Source: Parcubacteria group bacterium (GTDB lineage Bacteria > Patescibacteriota > Minisyncoccia > Phycocordibacterales > UBA12088). Taken from it: DNA of 5,536 bases. The notes beneath the pieces were generated by a model, which saw only the letters and a list, made by a program, of their open reading frames with translations, searched no databases and was not told the DNA's origin. The stretch's first letter is position 1, and the number at the start of each line of letters is the position of its first letter. Where the stretch lies: positions 1-5,536 of the forward strand of contig JAKFXP010000034.1 in assembly GCA_021731325.1 (NCBI GenBank), given 5' to 3'. Shown piece by piece: positions 5,488 to 5,536 of this stretch. A program made the translations under genes and the position numbers.

Positions 5488-5536
5488 ATGACATACACCC
5501 ACATTGGGCCAGAGGACTGGCTCGTGATCGCCCGCA
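5488..5536 (+). CDS. IS30-family-like transposase, N-terminus only
   Basis: An open frame begins at ATG 5488 and runs off the window after 16 codons, giving MTYTHIGPEDWLVIAR. This resembles the start of IS30-family transposases, which typically begin with a Tyr-Thr-His motif followed by an acidic stretch and an Ile-x-x-Leu/Arg helix that opens the helix-turn-helix. An in-frame TAG at 5464-5466 excludes an extended protein with another ATG start. The frame is preceded by repeats and a hairpin of the kind found at insertion-sequence ends. The catalytic DDE domain is not in the window, so this rests on a very short match plus context. An unrelated gene remains possible. Confidence 0.5.
   Translation, partial: MTYTHIGPEDWLVIAR

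Larger units (their letters stand above)
5424..5536 (+). mobile_element. Probable left end of an IS30-like insertion sequence (partial, boundary uncertain)
   Basis: The region holds repeated TGCAA-type motifs, a hairpin and the start of a transposase-like frame, in the order expected from the outer end of an insertion sequence inward. The right part is outside the window, so matching terminal repeats and target duplications cannot be tested. The true outer boundary may lie further left, around 5393-5424, which would place part of the neighbouring operon promoter inside the element. Confidence 0.4.

Overview
The window shows a compact bacterial locus. Five genes lie head to tail on the minus strand, so transcription runs from right to left, and a sixth partial gene points outward at the right edge. 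GC content looks close to 50% by eye, and the wHTH gene and right end are more AT-rich. Introns, rRNA, tRNA and CRISPR arrays are absent. All three standard stop codons end genes here, so there is no sign of an altered genetic code. The tight packing, the lack of a recognisable Shine-Dalgarno sequence before any of the five starts, and the style of the glycosyltransferase and HlyD-like proteins suggest a Patescibacteria/CPR (Parcubacteria-like) genome. That placement is an inference; no marker gene in the window proves it.

Reading in the direction of transcription (right to left), there are five genes. (1) 5326-4526 encodes a 266-aa protein with an N-terminal winged helix and an unrecognised C-terminal domain, preceded by a good sigma70-type promoter (TTGACA-17-TATTTA). 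(2) 4482-3337 encodes a GT4-type glycosyltransferase. (3) 3370-2375 encodes a YvcK/GlmR (CofD-like) protein that overlaps the glycosyltransferase by 34 bp. (4) 2300-543 encodes a MacA/HlyD-type membrane-fusion protein with an unusual beta-rich insertion at the tip of its helical hairpin. (5) 527-1 encodes a MacB/LolD-type ABC ATPase, cut by the window edge; a MacB-like permease would be expected further left.

The gaps are 43, -34, 74 and 15 bp and none holds a convincing terminator, so one long transcript is plausible, with a weak internal promoter possible before the glycosyltransferase. The likely theme is the cell envelope. YvcK in Bacillus-type bacteria binds UDP-GlcNAc and tunes carbon flow into peptidoglycan, the glycosyltransferase would build an envelope glycan, and the MacAB-like pair would export or extract a substrate. 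The winged-helix protein is a candidate regulator of the group.

At the right edge (about 5393-5536), a plus-strand gene begins whose first 16 residues resemble the start of IS30-family transposases. It is preceded by three TGCAA-containing repeats and a perfect 9-bp hairpin ending one base before the start codon. This looks like the left end of an insertion sequence next to the operon promoter. The most interesting points are the HlyD tip insertion, the unassigned regulator domain, the non-standard yvcK neighbourhood and the IS-end/promoter junction. I found no clearly new system.
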